Origin: Mycobacterium shinjukuense
Lineage (GTDB): Bacteria; Actinomycetota; Actinomycetes; Mycobacteriales; Mycobacteriaceae
Assembly (NCBI RefSeq): GCF_010730055.1
Contig: NZ_AP022575.1
Coordinates: 496,001-560,000 of the forward strand
Direction: 5' to 3'
DNA length: 64,000 bases
Position numbers and translations under genes: made by a program. The notes under the pieces were generated by a model. The model was given only the letters and a program-made list of their open reading frames with translations, did not search any database and was not told the DNA's origin. Positions 26,460-35,355 of the stretch are shown piece after piece (the stretch's first letter is position 1; each line of letters begins with the position of its first letter).

Positions 26460-28367
26460 TCAGGCCTGGGTCATCCGGTAGTAGGCGCCGCGGCGGGCCA
26501 GCAGTTCGGCGTGCTTGCCTTGTTCAACGATCCTGCCCGCCTGCACCACCACGATGCGGTCGGCATCGCGGATCGTCGAAAGACGGTGGGCGATAATGAA
26601 ACTCGTTCTATCCCGGCGAAGTTCACTGGTCGCTCGCGCGATCAGCACCTCGGTTCGGGTATCGACCGAGCTGGTGGCCTCGTCCAGGATCAGCAGCTGC
26701 GGGCGAGCCAGAAAAGCACGCGCGATGGTGATCAGTTGTTTCTCACCGGCGCTCACGGTGCCCCCGTCGCCGCTGATCCGGGTCTGATAACCGGCCGGCA
26801 GGGTATGGACAAACCGGTCGACGTAGGCCGCCTTGGCGGCCTGGACGATCTCGTCCATGCTGGCCTGCGGCCGTCCGTAGGCGATGTTCTCCGCGATCGT
26901 GCCGTCGAAGAGCCAGGTGTCTTGCAGCACCATGCCGATTCGTGATCGCAGCGCCTGCCTGCTCATCGAGGCGATATCGACCCCGTCGATCAGGATCGTG
27001 CCGGAATCGACCTCGTAGAACCGCATCAACAGGTTCACCAACGTGGTTTTGCCCGCTCCGGTCGGCCCGACGATGGCCACCGTGCTGCCCGGCTCGGCCA
27101 GCAGCGACAGGTCATGAATGACCGGGTGACCCGGGCGGTAGCCGAAATTCACGTGCGCAAACTCGACGCGCCCGGTCGGCACCCGGCCGACCGGCCGGCG
27201 CGGCGCCGGGCGGGGCTCCGGTGATTCCTCGGGCTCGTCGAGCAGGTCGAACACCCGCTCGGCGCTGGCCATCCCGGACTGCAGCGTGTTGTACATCCCG
27301 GCCACCTGGCCAATCGGGGTGTTGAACTGCCGAACGTATTGGATGAACGCCTGGATGCTGCCCAGCGTGATCTGCCCGGTGGCCACCTGCAGGCCACCCA
27401 CCACGGCGACCGCAACGTAGCCCAGGTTGCCGATGAAGGTCGTCGCCGGTTGCACCAAACCGGAGAGGAACTGCGCTCCGAAACTGGCCCGGTAGACGTC
27501 GTCGTTGAGCCGGTGGAACTGTTCGCGTGCCGCGGCCCGGTGGCCGAACGTCGTGACCACCGTGAACCCGCTGTAGGTCTCTTCGATGTGGGCGTTGAGC
27601 CGGCCGGTGCTGGTCCAGTGCGCCACGAACAGCCGCTGTGAACGTCGCGCGATCGCGCGCGTCGCCAGCAGCGACAGCGGCACGGTCAGCAGCGTGATCA
27701 GCGCCAGCAGCGGCGAGATCGACACCATCATCGCCAGCACTCCCAGCACGGTCAGCATCGACGTCACCAGCTGGCTGATCGTCATCGACAGCGACGACTG
27801 GATGTTGTCGACGTCATTGGTGACCCGGCTCAGCAACTCCCCGCGTTGGCAGCGGTCGAAGTAGCTCAGGGGTAACCGGTGCACCTTGTCCTCGACGTCG
27901 CGGCGCAACGCCGTGATGGTGCGCTGCACGGTGACGTTGAGCATTCTGGCCTGCGCCCAAATCAACAGTGCGGCAACCACATACAGGGCCAGCGCGAGCG
28001 CCAGGGTGCGCGCCACCGCGCCCAGGTCCACACCGTGTCCGGGCACCACGTTCATCCCGGACAACAGGTCGGCGAAGGTGTCCTCACCGCGCGCCCGGGC
28101 CGCGGCGACGGCCTGCGCCTTGGTGAGTCCGGCCGGTAACCCGCGCCCGATCACGCCGTTGAACAGCAGGTCGGTGGCGTGGCCGAGGATCCGCGGAACG
28201 ACCACCCCGATCGCGGTGCCGGTGACGCCCAGCGTGATCACCGCAATGGCGCGCCGGCGCTGCGGCGCAAGGCGTTTCACCAGCCGCGCGGCCGACCCCC
28301 AGAAATCCCGCGACCGGGTGGGGGCCGGGGCCGCGGCGCGGGGCCGCGCGCCGATGGGTGCGCTCAC
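26460..28367 (-). CDS. ABC exporter half-transporter with canonical ATP site (Rv1272c orthologue)
   Basis: Half-transporter of 635 residues: six membrane helices, then an ATPase domain. Walker A (GPTGAGKTTL), Walker B with catalytic Glu (LLILDEATSSVD) and the H-loop (IIAHRLST) are intact, but the signature motif is altered to VSAGEKQ. Its start overlaps the stop of the partner gene by four bases (ATGA). The mix of intact and altered motifs complements that of the partner, as in asymmetric heterodimeric exporters. The substrate is unknown; related pumps move drugs or lipids. Confidence 0.92.
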   Translation of the reverse strand: MSAPIGARPRAAAPAPTRSRDFWGSAARLVKRLAPQRRRAIAVITLGVTGTAIGVVVPRILGHATDLLFNGVIGRGLPAGLTKAQAVAAARARGEDTFADLLSGMNVVPGHGVDLGAVARTLALALALYVVAALLIWAQARMLNVTVQRTITALRRDVEDKVHRLPLSYFDRCQRGELLSRVTNDVDNIQSSLSMTISQLVTSMLTVLGVLAMMVSISPLLALITLLTVPLSLLATRAIARRSQRLFVAHWTSTGRLNAHIEETYSGFTVVTTFGHRAAAREQFHRLNDDVYRASFGAQFLSGLVQPATTFIGNLGYVAVAVVGGLQVATGQITLGSIQAFIQYVRQFNTPIGQVAGMYNTLQSGMASAERVFDLLDEPEESPEPRPAPRRPVGRVPTGRVEFAHVNFGYRPGHPVIHDLSLLAEPGSTVAIVGPTGAGKTTLVNLLMRFYEVDSGTILIDGVDIASMSRQALRSRIGMVLQDTWLFDGTIAENIAYGRPQASMDEIVQAAKAAYVDRFVHTLPAGYQTRISGDGGTVSAGEKQLITIARAFLARPQLLILDEATSSVDTRTEVLIARATSELRRDRTSFIIAHRLSTIRDADRIVVVQAGRIVEQGKHAELLARRGAYYRMTQA

Positions 28368-30106
28368 CGCGGGCCCCCGACCCCGGCGCTCACCGACTGC
28401 GAGGCGGCGAACTCCGCATAGCTGGCACAGTCGGCCAGCAACGATTCGTGGGTCCCGGCGCCAACAATCGTGCCGTTATCGACGACGATCACCTGGTCGG
28501 CTTGGGCTGCGGTCGAAATCCGTTGTGTGACAACGATGATCGTTGCTCCACTGGCCGTCTCACGCAAGGCCGCGCGGACTTTGGCGTCGGTGTGCACGTC
28601 CAGCGCGGAGAAGGCGTCATCGAACAGGTAGATGGCGGGACGGCGGATGACCGCCCGGGCGATGGCCAGCCGTTGCCGCTGCCCACCGGAGAAGTTGATG
28701 CCACCTTGGGCGACGCGCATTCCCAGCCCGTGTACGAAATCGTCGGCGGCCGCGACCCGCAGCGCCTCCCACATCTCCGGTTCGGTCACGACCTGTTGTG
28801 GGGCCGCGCCGTAGCGCAGGTTGTCGGCCACGGTGCCGGAGAACAAGTAGCCACGCTGAGGCACCAGACCGATCGCCGCCCAGAGTCGCTCGGTGTGGTA
28901 GTCGCGCACGTCGACACCGTCGACGAGGACGGCGCCGTCGGTGACGTCGTAGAGCCGGCAGATCAGCGACACCAGAGTCGACTTGCCGGATCCGGTGCTA
29001 CCCACGATTGCGGTGCTGGTGCCGGGCCGAGCGGTGAACGATATATCCTGCAGCACAGGGCGGCCCGCTCCAGGGTAGGTAAACGATGCGCCGCGTAGGC
29101 GGACCACGCCGATGACCCCGTCGGTTGGGTATTTGGGGTGTCGCGGGTTGGTGACGGCGGGGGAGGTGGACAGCACCTCGGTGATGCGTTCGGCGCACAC
29201 CGACGCTCGCGGCAGCACCACCAGCGTCATGGTCGCCATCAACACCGCCATCAGGATCTGGGCGAAATACGACAGGAAGGCGCTCAGCGAGCCGACCTGC
29301 ATTTGGCCCCGGTCGATGCGCAGCCCACCGAACCAGATCACCGCGACGCTGGACACGTTGATGGTCAGGGTGGTCACCGGCAGCATCAGCGCCTGCCAGT
29401 TACCCGCGCCCAGCGCGGTTTCCGACAGCGCGGCGTTGGCCTGGGCGAACCGGTCACATTCGAATTGCTCGCGGGTGAACGCGCGAACCACGCGCACACC
29501 GGACAGTTGGTCGCGCAGCACCCGGTTGATCCCGTCGATCAGGGATTGCATGCGCCGGAACAAGGGCAGCATGCGCGCCATGATCAGATAATTGGCCACC
29601 GCCAGGACGGGCACGCTGACCAGCAGCAGCCACGTCAGCGCGGCCTCTTGGTGGACGGCCATGATGACCCCGCCGATGCACATGATCGGCGCGGTGACCA
29701 GGACGGTGGCCGTCATCTGGACCAGGAACACGATCTGCCGGACGTCGTTGGTGCTGCGGGTCAGCAGCGTCGGCGCACCGAATCGGGCTCTCTCCGGTTC
29801 CGAGAAGGTGATGATGTGCTCGAACATTGCCGAGCGCAGATCCCGGCCGAAACCCGTCCCGGTCCGTGAGCCGAGGTAGACCGCGGCCACCGCGCACAGC
29901 ACCTGCAACCCGGTGACCCCGAGCATCACCATGCCCAGCCGGATGATCGTGGCGGTGTCACCCTTGGCGATGCCGTCGTCGATGATCGTGGCGTTGATCG
30001 TCGGAAGGTATAGCGACGCCAGGGTGCTGATGAGCTGCAGCATCATCAGCGCCGCAACCGGCCGCCGGTACGGCTGCAGGTACTGGCGCAGCAAGGCCAG
30101 GAGCAT
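28364..30106 (-). CDS. ABC exporter half-transporter with degenerate ATP site (Rv1273c orthologue)
   Basis: Half-transporter of 580 residues with six membrane helices and an ATPase domain. The Walker A motif (GSTGSGKSTL) and signature (FSGGQRQR) are normal. The catalytic Glu after Walker B is Asp (LFDDAFSALD) and the H-loop His is Gln (VVTQRIST). These are the hallmarks of the degenerate subunit of TM287/288-type heterodimers. It is cotranscribed with the canonical partner and divergent from lprB. Confidence 0.92.
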   Translation of the reverse strand: MLLALLRQYLQPYRRPVAALMMLQLISTLASLYLPTINATIIDDGIAKGDTATIIRLGMVMLGVTGLQVLCAVAAVYLGSRTGTGFGRDLRSAMFEHIITFSEPERARFGAPTLLTRSTNDVRQIVFLVQMTATVLVTAPIMCIGGVIMAVHQEAALTWLLLVSVPVLAVANYLIMARMLPLFRRMQSLIDGINRVLRDQLSGVRVVRAFTREQFECDRFAQANAALSETALGAGNWQALMLPVTTLTINVSSVAVIWFGGLRIDRGQMQVGSLSAFLSYFAQILMAVLMATMTLVVLPRASVCAERITEVLSTSPAVTNPRHPKYPTDGVIGVVRLRGASFTYPGAGRPVLQDISFTARPGTSTAIVGSTGSGKSTLVSLICRLYDVTDGAVLVDGVDVRDYHTERLWAAIGLVPQRGYLFSGTVADNLRYGAAPQQVVTEPEMWEALRVAAADDFVHGLGMRVAQGGINFSGGQRQRLAIARAVIRRPAIYLFDDAFSALDVHTDAKVRAALRETASGATIIVVTQRISTAAQADQVIVVDNGTIVGAGTHESLLADCASYAEFAASQSVSAGVGGPR

Positions 30107-30263
30107 TGGGTAACTGTCGCATACCGCGCCGGCCCGGTGCGGGCACCCGGCGCACGGTCGCGGATGAAATGCCTGATCAGGTGGCGTGTCGGTGGTTGAC
30201 CCGCGGGGCTGCGGCTACAGTGCATGCTGTGGAGCAGCAGCAGACCCAACAGAGTAGGTAGCG

Positions 30264-30821
30264 GTGCGGCCTAAAGCGACGACGCTGACCCTGGCGGTGT
30301 CGGCCCTGATGGCGTTGAGCCCGGTGGTTGCGGGGTGCTCGAGTTCCGGCGAGAACAAACCGGGGGCGACGATCGTGTCGACGCCGAGCGGCGGGGAGGG
30401 CCGCCACGGCCCCTTCTTCCCACAGTGTGGTGGCGTCAGCGATCAGACGGTGGCCGAGCTCACCAGGGTGGCCGGGCTGGTCAACACCGCCAAGAATTCG
30501 GTGGGCTGCCAATGGCTGGCCGGTGGCGGCATCATGGGCCCGCATTTCTCGTTCTCCTGGTACCGCGGCAGCCCGATCGGGCGGGAACGCAAGACCGAGG
30601 AGTTGTCGCGCGCCAGCGTCGAGGACATCAACATCGACGGCCATAACGGTTTCATCGCCATCGGCAACGAGCCCAGCCTGGGTGACTCGTTGTGTGAAGT
30701 CGGAATCCAGTTCAACGACGACTTCATCGAGTGGTCGGTGAGCTTCAACCAGAAGCCGTTCCCGCCGCCCTGCGACATCGCCAAAGAGCTGACCCGCCAA
30801 TCGATTGCGGCCGCGAAATGA
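30264..30821 (+). CDS. lprB: Lipoprotein LprB (Rv1274 orthologue)
   Basis: Envelope lipoprotein of 185 residues. The GTG start gives a signal peptide with lipobox VAGC at about residue 25, followed by a DUF3558 domain (PFFPQCGGVSDQTV, KNSVGCQWLAGGG, NEPSLGDSLCEVGI). Its role is unknown. It overlaps lprC by four bases and so is translationally coupled to it. Confidence 0.92.
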   Translation: MRPKATTLTLAVSALMALSPVVAGCSSSGENKPGATIVSTPSGGEGRHGPFFPQCGGVSDQTVAELTRVAGLVNTAKNSVGCQWLAGGGIMGPHFSFSWYRGSPIGRERKTEELSRASVEDINIDGHNGFIAIGNEPSLGDSLCEVGIQFNDDFIEWSVSFNQKPFPPPCDIAKELTRQSIAAAK

Positions 30822-31360
30822 GGCGTGTGCTGGTCGTTGTGGTTGGCTTGCTCACCGCCTTGCTGGTCATGACCGGTTGCACGAAGTCGGTTACCGGCAC
30901 GGCCGTTAAGGCGGGCGCGGGTGGTGTGCCGCGCAACGACAACTCCGAAAAGCAGTATCCGAACCTGCTCAAGGAATGCGAGATCCTAACCACCGACATC
31001 CTGGCCAAGACCGTGGGCGCCGATCCGCTCGACATTCAAAGCACATTCGTGGGCGCGATCTGCCGATGGCAGGCGGCCAACCCGGCCGGTCTGATCGACA
31101 TCACCCGGTTCTGGTTCGAGCAGGGCAGCCTGAGCAACGAGCGCAAGGTCGCCGAGGGCCTGAGATACCAGATCGAGAACCGCACGATCCAGGGCATCGA
31201 CTCGATCGTGATGCGCACGGGTGATCCCAACGGGGCATGCGGAGTCGCCAGCGACGCGGCCGGGGTGGTCGGCTGGTGGGTCAACCCGCAGGCGCCCGGT
31301 ATCGACGCCTGTGGGCAGGCGATCAAACTGATGGAGCTGACGCTGGCCACCAACGCCTAA
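30818..31360 (+). CDS. lprC: Lipoprotein LprC (Rv1275 orthologue)
   Basis: Envelope lipoprotein of 180 residues, also DUF3558. The lipobox MTGC ends the signal peptide at residue 21. Conserved Cys occur in LKECEILTTD, GAICRWQ, NGACGVAS and GIDACGQAI. The ATG overlaps the lprB stop. LprB and LprC are related paralogues encoded side by side. Confidence 0.92.
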   Translation: MRRVLVVVVGLLTALLVMTGCTKSVTGTAVKAGAGGVPRNDNSEKQYPNLLKECEILTTDILAKTVGADPLDIQSTFVGAICRWQAANPAGLIDITRFWFEQGSLSNERKVAEGLRYQIENRTIQGIDSIVMRTGDPNGACGVASDAAGVVGWWVNPQAPGIDACGQAIKLMELTLATNA

Positions 31361-31838
31361 GCCCGTAGCGCCCGGGTGCATCACTCACCCCCTATAGGCG
31401 GTCCGACCGCACGATCCGATGATTCTGCAGTCCAACGAGTTTCGTGATAGTCGGTGTGGCGGCCGCTGTCAGGTCGAAACGAGCACCGGCTGCTGCCGGG
31501 CGATCGTGACGACACGGGGGTGTCATCTGTGGGTCACGTTGGCTTCGCGGCAACGGATTTAGCGGTGCCGGTGCGCGGGTGGGTCCTTCGCCGCCGCGAC
31601 GCGTTGTGACACGGTGTGCTGGTCGCGGGCGCCGACCATCGTGCTGCGATGAGTCTTGGCGCCCACGATGTCGGTCAGGGACGACACGTGTTGTGCACGT
31701 TGCACACTCGGATTGTCCGGGTGTGTGGAGTTTGCTCTGGCGTCGTGGGCGGCTTGCTTCGACAATGCGTTGGTTTCTTTCTGTCAGGGATCCCAAGGTG
31801 AGTCCTTGGTGTCGTCTTGGATGGTGGGAGGCGACGTG
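31361..31838. other. Intergenic region upstream of a PE_PGRS gene
   Basis: No convincing gene on either strand. A short hairpin CCAAGG-TGAGT-CCTTGG lies at 31793-31809, about 30 bases before the PE_PGRS start. The region likely holds that gene's promoter. Confidence 0.4.
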
Positions 31839-34058
31839 ATGTCGTTTGTGGGTGTGGCGCCGGAGGCGCTGTCGGCGGCGGCTGGGGAGTTGGCGCGGAT
31901 TGGTTCGGCGCTAAGTGCGGCCAATGCGGCCGCGGCGGCCCCGACCACCGGGCTGTTGGCGGCTGGCGCGGATGAGGTGTCGGCGGCGGTTGCGGCGTTG
32001 TTTTCCGGTCACGCCCAGGCCTATCAGGTGGTCAGTGCGGAGGCGGCGGGTTTTTATGCGCAGTTCGTGCAGGCGCTCAACAGCGCGGGTGGCGCGTATG
32101 GGGGCGCCGAGGCCGCCAATGCCCAGCAGACGCTGCTGGCCTACATCAATGCGCCCACCCAGGCGTTGTTGGGGCGCCCGCTGATCGGGGATGGCGCCAA
32201 TGGGACGGCGCCGGGCCAAGCCGGGGGGCCGGGGGGGTTGTTGTATGGCAACGGAGGGAACGGTGGGCCCGGCGGTGCTGGGGGTGATGCGGGGTTGATC
32301 GGCCATGGCGGGGCCGGCGGCAGCGGGCTGGCCCCGGGTTTGGCCGGCGGCGCCGGCGGTCAGGGCGGGTGGCTGTACGGCAACGGTGGGTCCGGCGGAG
32401 CGGCCGGAACCTCGGGCGGGCTGGGCTTGCCCGGCGGTGCGGGGGGCAATGCGGGTTTGATCGGTCATGGCGGGGCCGGTGGGGCCGGTGGGATCGGTAC
32501 CGGGGGCTTGGCCGGTGGGGCCGGCGGGGTCGGCGGCAACGGGGGGTGGTTGTGGGGTAACGCGGCGGCTGGTGGGGCCGGCGGGGGTACCACCGCCGGT
32601 GGCGCCGGCGGCTTCGGCGGGGCCGGCGGTCTGGCCGGGCTGCTGGGTGCGGGCGGGGCCGGCGGTCACGGCGGCAACTCCACCAGCTTTGGAGCCGCCG
32701 GCGCCGGTGGTGACGGTGGGGCCGGTGGTCGTGGTGGCTGGTTGTACGGCGATGGCGGCACCGGTGGTGACGGCGGGTTCACCTTCCGCGGCGTCGGCGC
32801 CGGCGGCCATGGTGGGGCCGGCGGTGCCGCTGGGCTGATCGGGGCCGGCGGGGCCGGCGGGGCCGGTGGGGACGGCCCCGTTATCTCCTCCGGGTTCGGT
32901 GGGAATGGCGGCATCGGCGGCACCGGCGGGCTGTTGTTCGGCAACGGCGGGGCCGGCGGGGCCGGCGGGATGAGCGGAGCCGGCTCGGCGCAGTCCGGCG
33001 GGTTGGGCGGAGCCGGGGGCGCAGCCGGGCTGATCGGGGTCGGCGGATCCGGCGGCGCCGGTGGTGCCGGCCTAGGTGTTTTCGGTGAGTCTGGTGGGAG
33101 AGGCGGCGACGGCGGTACCGGGGGGTGGCTGTATGGCGCCGGCGGGGCCGGGGGAAACGGCGGGGCCGGCGGGGACGGCGAGCCGGGTGCGGTGCAGGGC
33201 GGGCCCGGTGGAGACGGCGGAAACGGCGGTGCCGCCGGACTGCTAGGCGCCGGCGGGACCGGCGGGGCCGGCGGAGCCGGTGGGGATGACCCGCAATTCG
33301 GGGGAATGGGCGCCAAGGGTGGCGTGGGTGGCTCGGGCGGTGCCGGCGGGTGGCTGTACGGCACCGGCGGGGCCGGCGGGTCCGGCGGGGCTGGCGGGTC
33401 CGGCGAAGCTGGCGCGATCAACGGTGGGCTCGGCGGGGATGGCGGTAGGGGCGGCGCCGCTGGGCTGATCGGCGCCGGCGGGGCCGGCGGGGCCGGTGGC
33501 GCCGGCGGCGCCGGCGAGAGCGTAGGCAGGTCCGGTGGCAATGGTGGGCTTGGCGGTCACGGCGGCGCTGGCGGGTGGCTGTACGGCAGCGGCGGGACTG
33601 GCGGTGCCGGCGGCGCCGGCGGCAACGGCACGTCAGGGGCTTCCGGCGGGGACGGTGGCGCCGGCGGATTCGGCGGTGGCGCGGGGCAGATTGGCGACGG
33701 CGGCGCCGGCGGGGCCGGAGGGGCCGGCGGGGAAAGCCAGGGCACTGGGCCTATCGGCTCCAGCGCTGGCGATGGTGGTGCCGGGGGGGCCGGTGGCGCC
33801 GGCGGATGGTGGTACGGCAACGGTGGGATTGGTGGGGCGGGTGGCGCCGGCGGCGCCGGCACGCTCGGGTCTTCTGGTGGCGACGGCGGGGGCGGGGGAG
33901 CGGGCGGCAACGCCAGGCAGATCGGCAACGGTGGAGACGGCGGCGCCGGCGGGGCCGGTGGCGTCGGCGCCGTCCCCGGGACCGGTGCGGACGGCGGGCC
34001 CGGCGGCAGCGGCGGAGCGCTTTTCGGCAGCCCCGGAACGTCCGGTGCACACGGCTGA
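31839..34058 (+). CDS. PE_PGRS protein, 739 residues
   Basis: PE-domain protein (MSFVGVAPEALSAAAGELARI, PE at residues 8-9) with the linker LLGRPLIGDGANG and about 600 residues of Gly-Gly-X repeats, including recurrent GGWLYGNGG blocks. It has no separate C-terminal domain and ends in the standard GALFGSPGTSGAHG. Such proteins are exported by ESX-5 to the cell surface. ATG 31839 follows GGGAGG. It is not present at this place in M. tuberculosis (between Rv1275 and Rv1276c). It ends 15 bases before the convergent phosphatase gene. Confidence 0.92.
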   Translation: MSFVGVAPEALSAAAGELARIGSALSAANAAAAAPTTGLLAAGADEVSAAVAALFSGHAQAYQVVSAEAAGFYAQFVQALNSAGGAYGGAEAANAQQTLLAYINAPTQALLGRPLIGDGANGTAPGQAGGPGGLLYGNGGNGGPGGAGGDAGLIGHGGAGGSGLAPGLAGGAGGQGGWLYGNGGSGGAAGTSGGLGLPGGAGGNAGLIGHGGAGGAGGIGTGGLAGGAGGVGGNGGWLWGNAAAGGAGGGTTAGGAGGFGGAGGLAGLLGAGGAGGHGGNSTSFGAAGAGGDGGAGGRGGWLYGDGGTGGDGGFTFRGVGAGGHGGAGGAAGLIGAGGAGGAGGDGPVISSGFGGNGGIGGTGGLLFGNGGAGGAGGMSGAGSAQSGGLGGAGGAAGLIGVGGSGGAGGAGLGVFGESGGRGGDGGTGGWLYGAGGAGGNGGAGGDGEPGAVQGGPGGDGGNGGAAGLLGAGGTGGAGGAGGDDPQFGGMGAKGGVGGSGGAGGWLYGTGGAGGSGGAGGSGEAGAINGGLGGDGGRGGAAGLIGAGGAGGAGGAGGAGESVGRSGGNGGLGGHGGAGGWLYGSGGTGGAGGAGGNGTSGASGGDGGAGGFGGGAGQIGDGGAGGAGGAGGESQGTGPIGSSAGDGGAGGAGGAGGWWYGNGGIGGAGGAGGAGTLGSSGGDGGGGGAGGNARQIGNGGDGGAGGAGGVGAVPGTGADGGPGGSGGALFGSPGTSGAHG

Positions 34059-34073
34059 TAGCGAGTGGAGCCG

Positions 34074-34595
34074 TCACGTCGGGCGCGGCACGTGGAAGCC
34101 GACCAGCGCGGCGCCGCCGGGTTCGAGATCTTCCCAGCGACCTGCGACGTGCAGCACGGCGATGCCCGACGTCGGGAACTTCTGTGAGATCTGTTGTGCC
34201 GCCGTTGTGTCGGTGCCGCCGGCGCCGGCGAGCATGATCGCCACGGCCGACGTCGTCGGCTCGTGCCCAACTACGAGCAGGGTCTTGACCTCGTCGGAAA
34301 CCTGGTTGATCTCCTGGATCACGGTGCCGGGGGCGGCACCGTAGAGGCGCTGCGTGTAACGCACCGGGGCATCGATGCCGGTGTGCGCCAAGGTCTGCCG
34401 GGCGCGCGCCGCCGCGGAGCACAGCACGCCGTCGATTGGCGGCAGGTTGGCGCGCAGCCAATCACCGGCGAGCCTGGCCTCCCGTACGCCGCGTGGCGCC
34501 AGTGGTCGGTCGTGGTCGGCGACGCCGTTTGGGTACGCCGACTTCGCGTGTCGCATCAGCACGAGATGGAGGTGTTGCTCACTCACCGGGCTCAC
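34074..34595 (-). CDS. SixA-like phosphohistidine phosphatase (Rv1276c orthologue)
   Basis: Histidine phosphatase superfamily protein of 173 residues. The catalytic RHG-type motif is LMRHAKS at about 13-19; further conserved sites are SAAARARQT and the second His in VVGHEPTT. SixA enzymes remove phosphate from histidine; the target here is unknown. The start is a GTG at 34595 or, three codons later, GTG 34586 (VSEQHLHLVLMRH), which would be closer to the M. tuberculosis length. Confidence 0.88.
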   Translation of the reverse strand: MSPVSEQHLHLVLMRHAKSAYPNGVADHDRPLAPRGVREARLAGDWLRANLPPIDGVLCSAAARARQTLAHTGIDAPVRYTQRLYGAAPGTVIQEINQVSDEVKTLLVVGHEPTTSAVAIMLAGAGGTDTTAAQQISQKFPTSGIAVLHVAGRWEDLEPGGAALVGFHVPRPT

Positions 34596-35355
34596 GCTAA
34601 TGCAGCGACGAACCCGGGATCACTACGCCGGGTCGTCGTCGTCCTCGTAGGTGCCGTCGGGGTTGCGGCAGTCGGCGAGTTTGTCGGCAAGCCCGGCCGG
34701 CTGTTCGGGCCGAAACCGGGTGTCTTCCTTGGCCAGCGTGGCCTCCGCGCAGTCGGGGGTGGGCGCATCGACCCCCCAGCCGCCCGGCGCGTTGGGCGGC
34801 CGCGCTGGCCGCCAACACCGGCGCCAGCGGCTGGCCGGTCAGCGCGCGCCGCGGCCCAACTCGGCGGCCTCGGCGATGCGGCGGGCGGCCTTGGGACGGC
34901 TGATCAGCGTCCACTCGGCGATCGCTTGCGCCAGGTCGCCGCCCAACCCCTCGGCGCTGGCCGGGCGGGCCAGCTCGTTGATCAATGAATGCTCGGCCGG
35001 CGGCGCACCCGCTCCACCCGTTCCAGCAACACCAGCCGCTCCCGGGTGCTCAACACCTCAACATCCAACCCCAACACCGCATCCACCGCGGCATCGAGCC
35101 CATCAAAGGCCGCGGTGATCACCTGCCGATCCATACGCCCAAACTAGCGGCGGGCACCGACAAGATACCCCGCCCGGAGACGGCTGAAACCACAGTGACA
35201 CAAGAGAATCCAGTGAACACGACGACACGCGCGGCGCGGTCCAGAAACCCCCGTCCCGGATCGCAGCTCGGACCTGCCGGGCGAGGTCCCGCGACTTGTC
35301 GGTACCCAGACCTAGACTCGCCTTGCCTTGACAGCCACCTCTCAGGAGAGACGGA
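34596..35355. other. Region between Rv1276c and Rv1277 filled by a decayed insertion
   Basis: M. tuberculosis has, as I recall, little between these two genes. Here most of the gap is a 13E12-type relic (listed separately), followed by about 220 bases that contain the promoter of the SbcD-like gene. Confidence 0.6.
34623..35134 (-). pseudogene. Relic of a 13E12 / DUF222 HNH-endonuclease-type gene
   Basis: Translation from ATG 35134 gives the typical N-terminus of the REP13E12 family: FDGLDAAVDAVLGLDVEV, RERLVLLERVERVRRRP, LINELARPASAEGLGG and EWTLISRPKAARRIAEAAEL. The frame then shifts to GPRRALTGQPLAPVLAA, and shifts again to a C-terminal FRPEQPAGLADKLADCRNPD with a TAG stop at 34623-34625. 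The central and HNH parts of the usual 400-500 residues are missing. The gene is dead: at least two frameshifts and a large internal deletion. Confidence 0.72.

Noticed and set aside
31392..31796. Minus-strand open frame of 134 residues upstream of a PE_PGRS gene
   Set aside because: Low-complexity Arg/Pro/Thr composition, no ribosome binding site and no recognisable motif.
32220..34050. Highly repetitive region that could look like a CRISPR or satellite array
   Set aside because: The repeats are Gly-Gly-X codons in one open PE_PGRS frame, without constant repeat length or unique spacers.
33557..34270. Proline-rich minus-strand frames opposite PE_PGRS genes
   Set aside because: Reverse reading of Gly-Gly codons gives Pro/Ala repeats; these are artefacts seen at every PE_PGRS gene.
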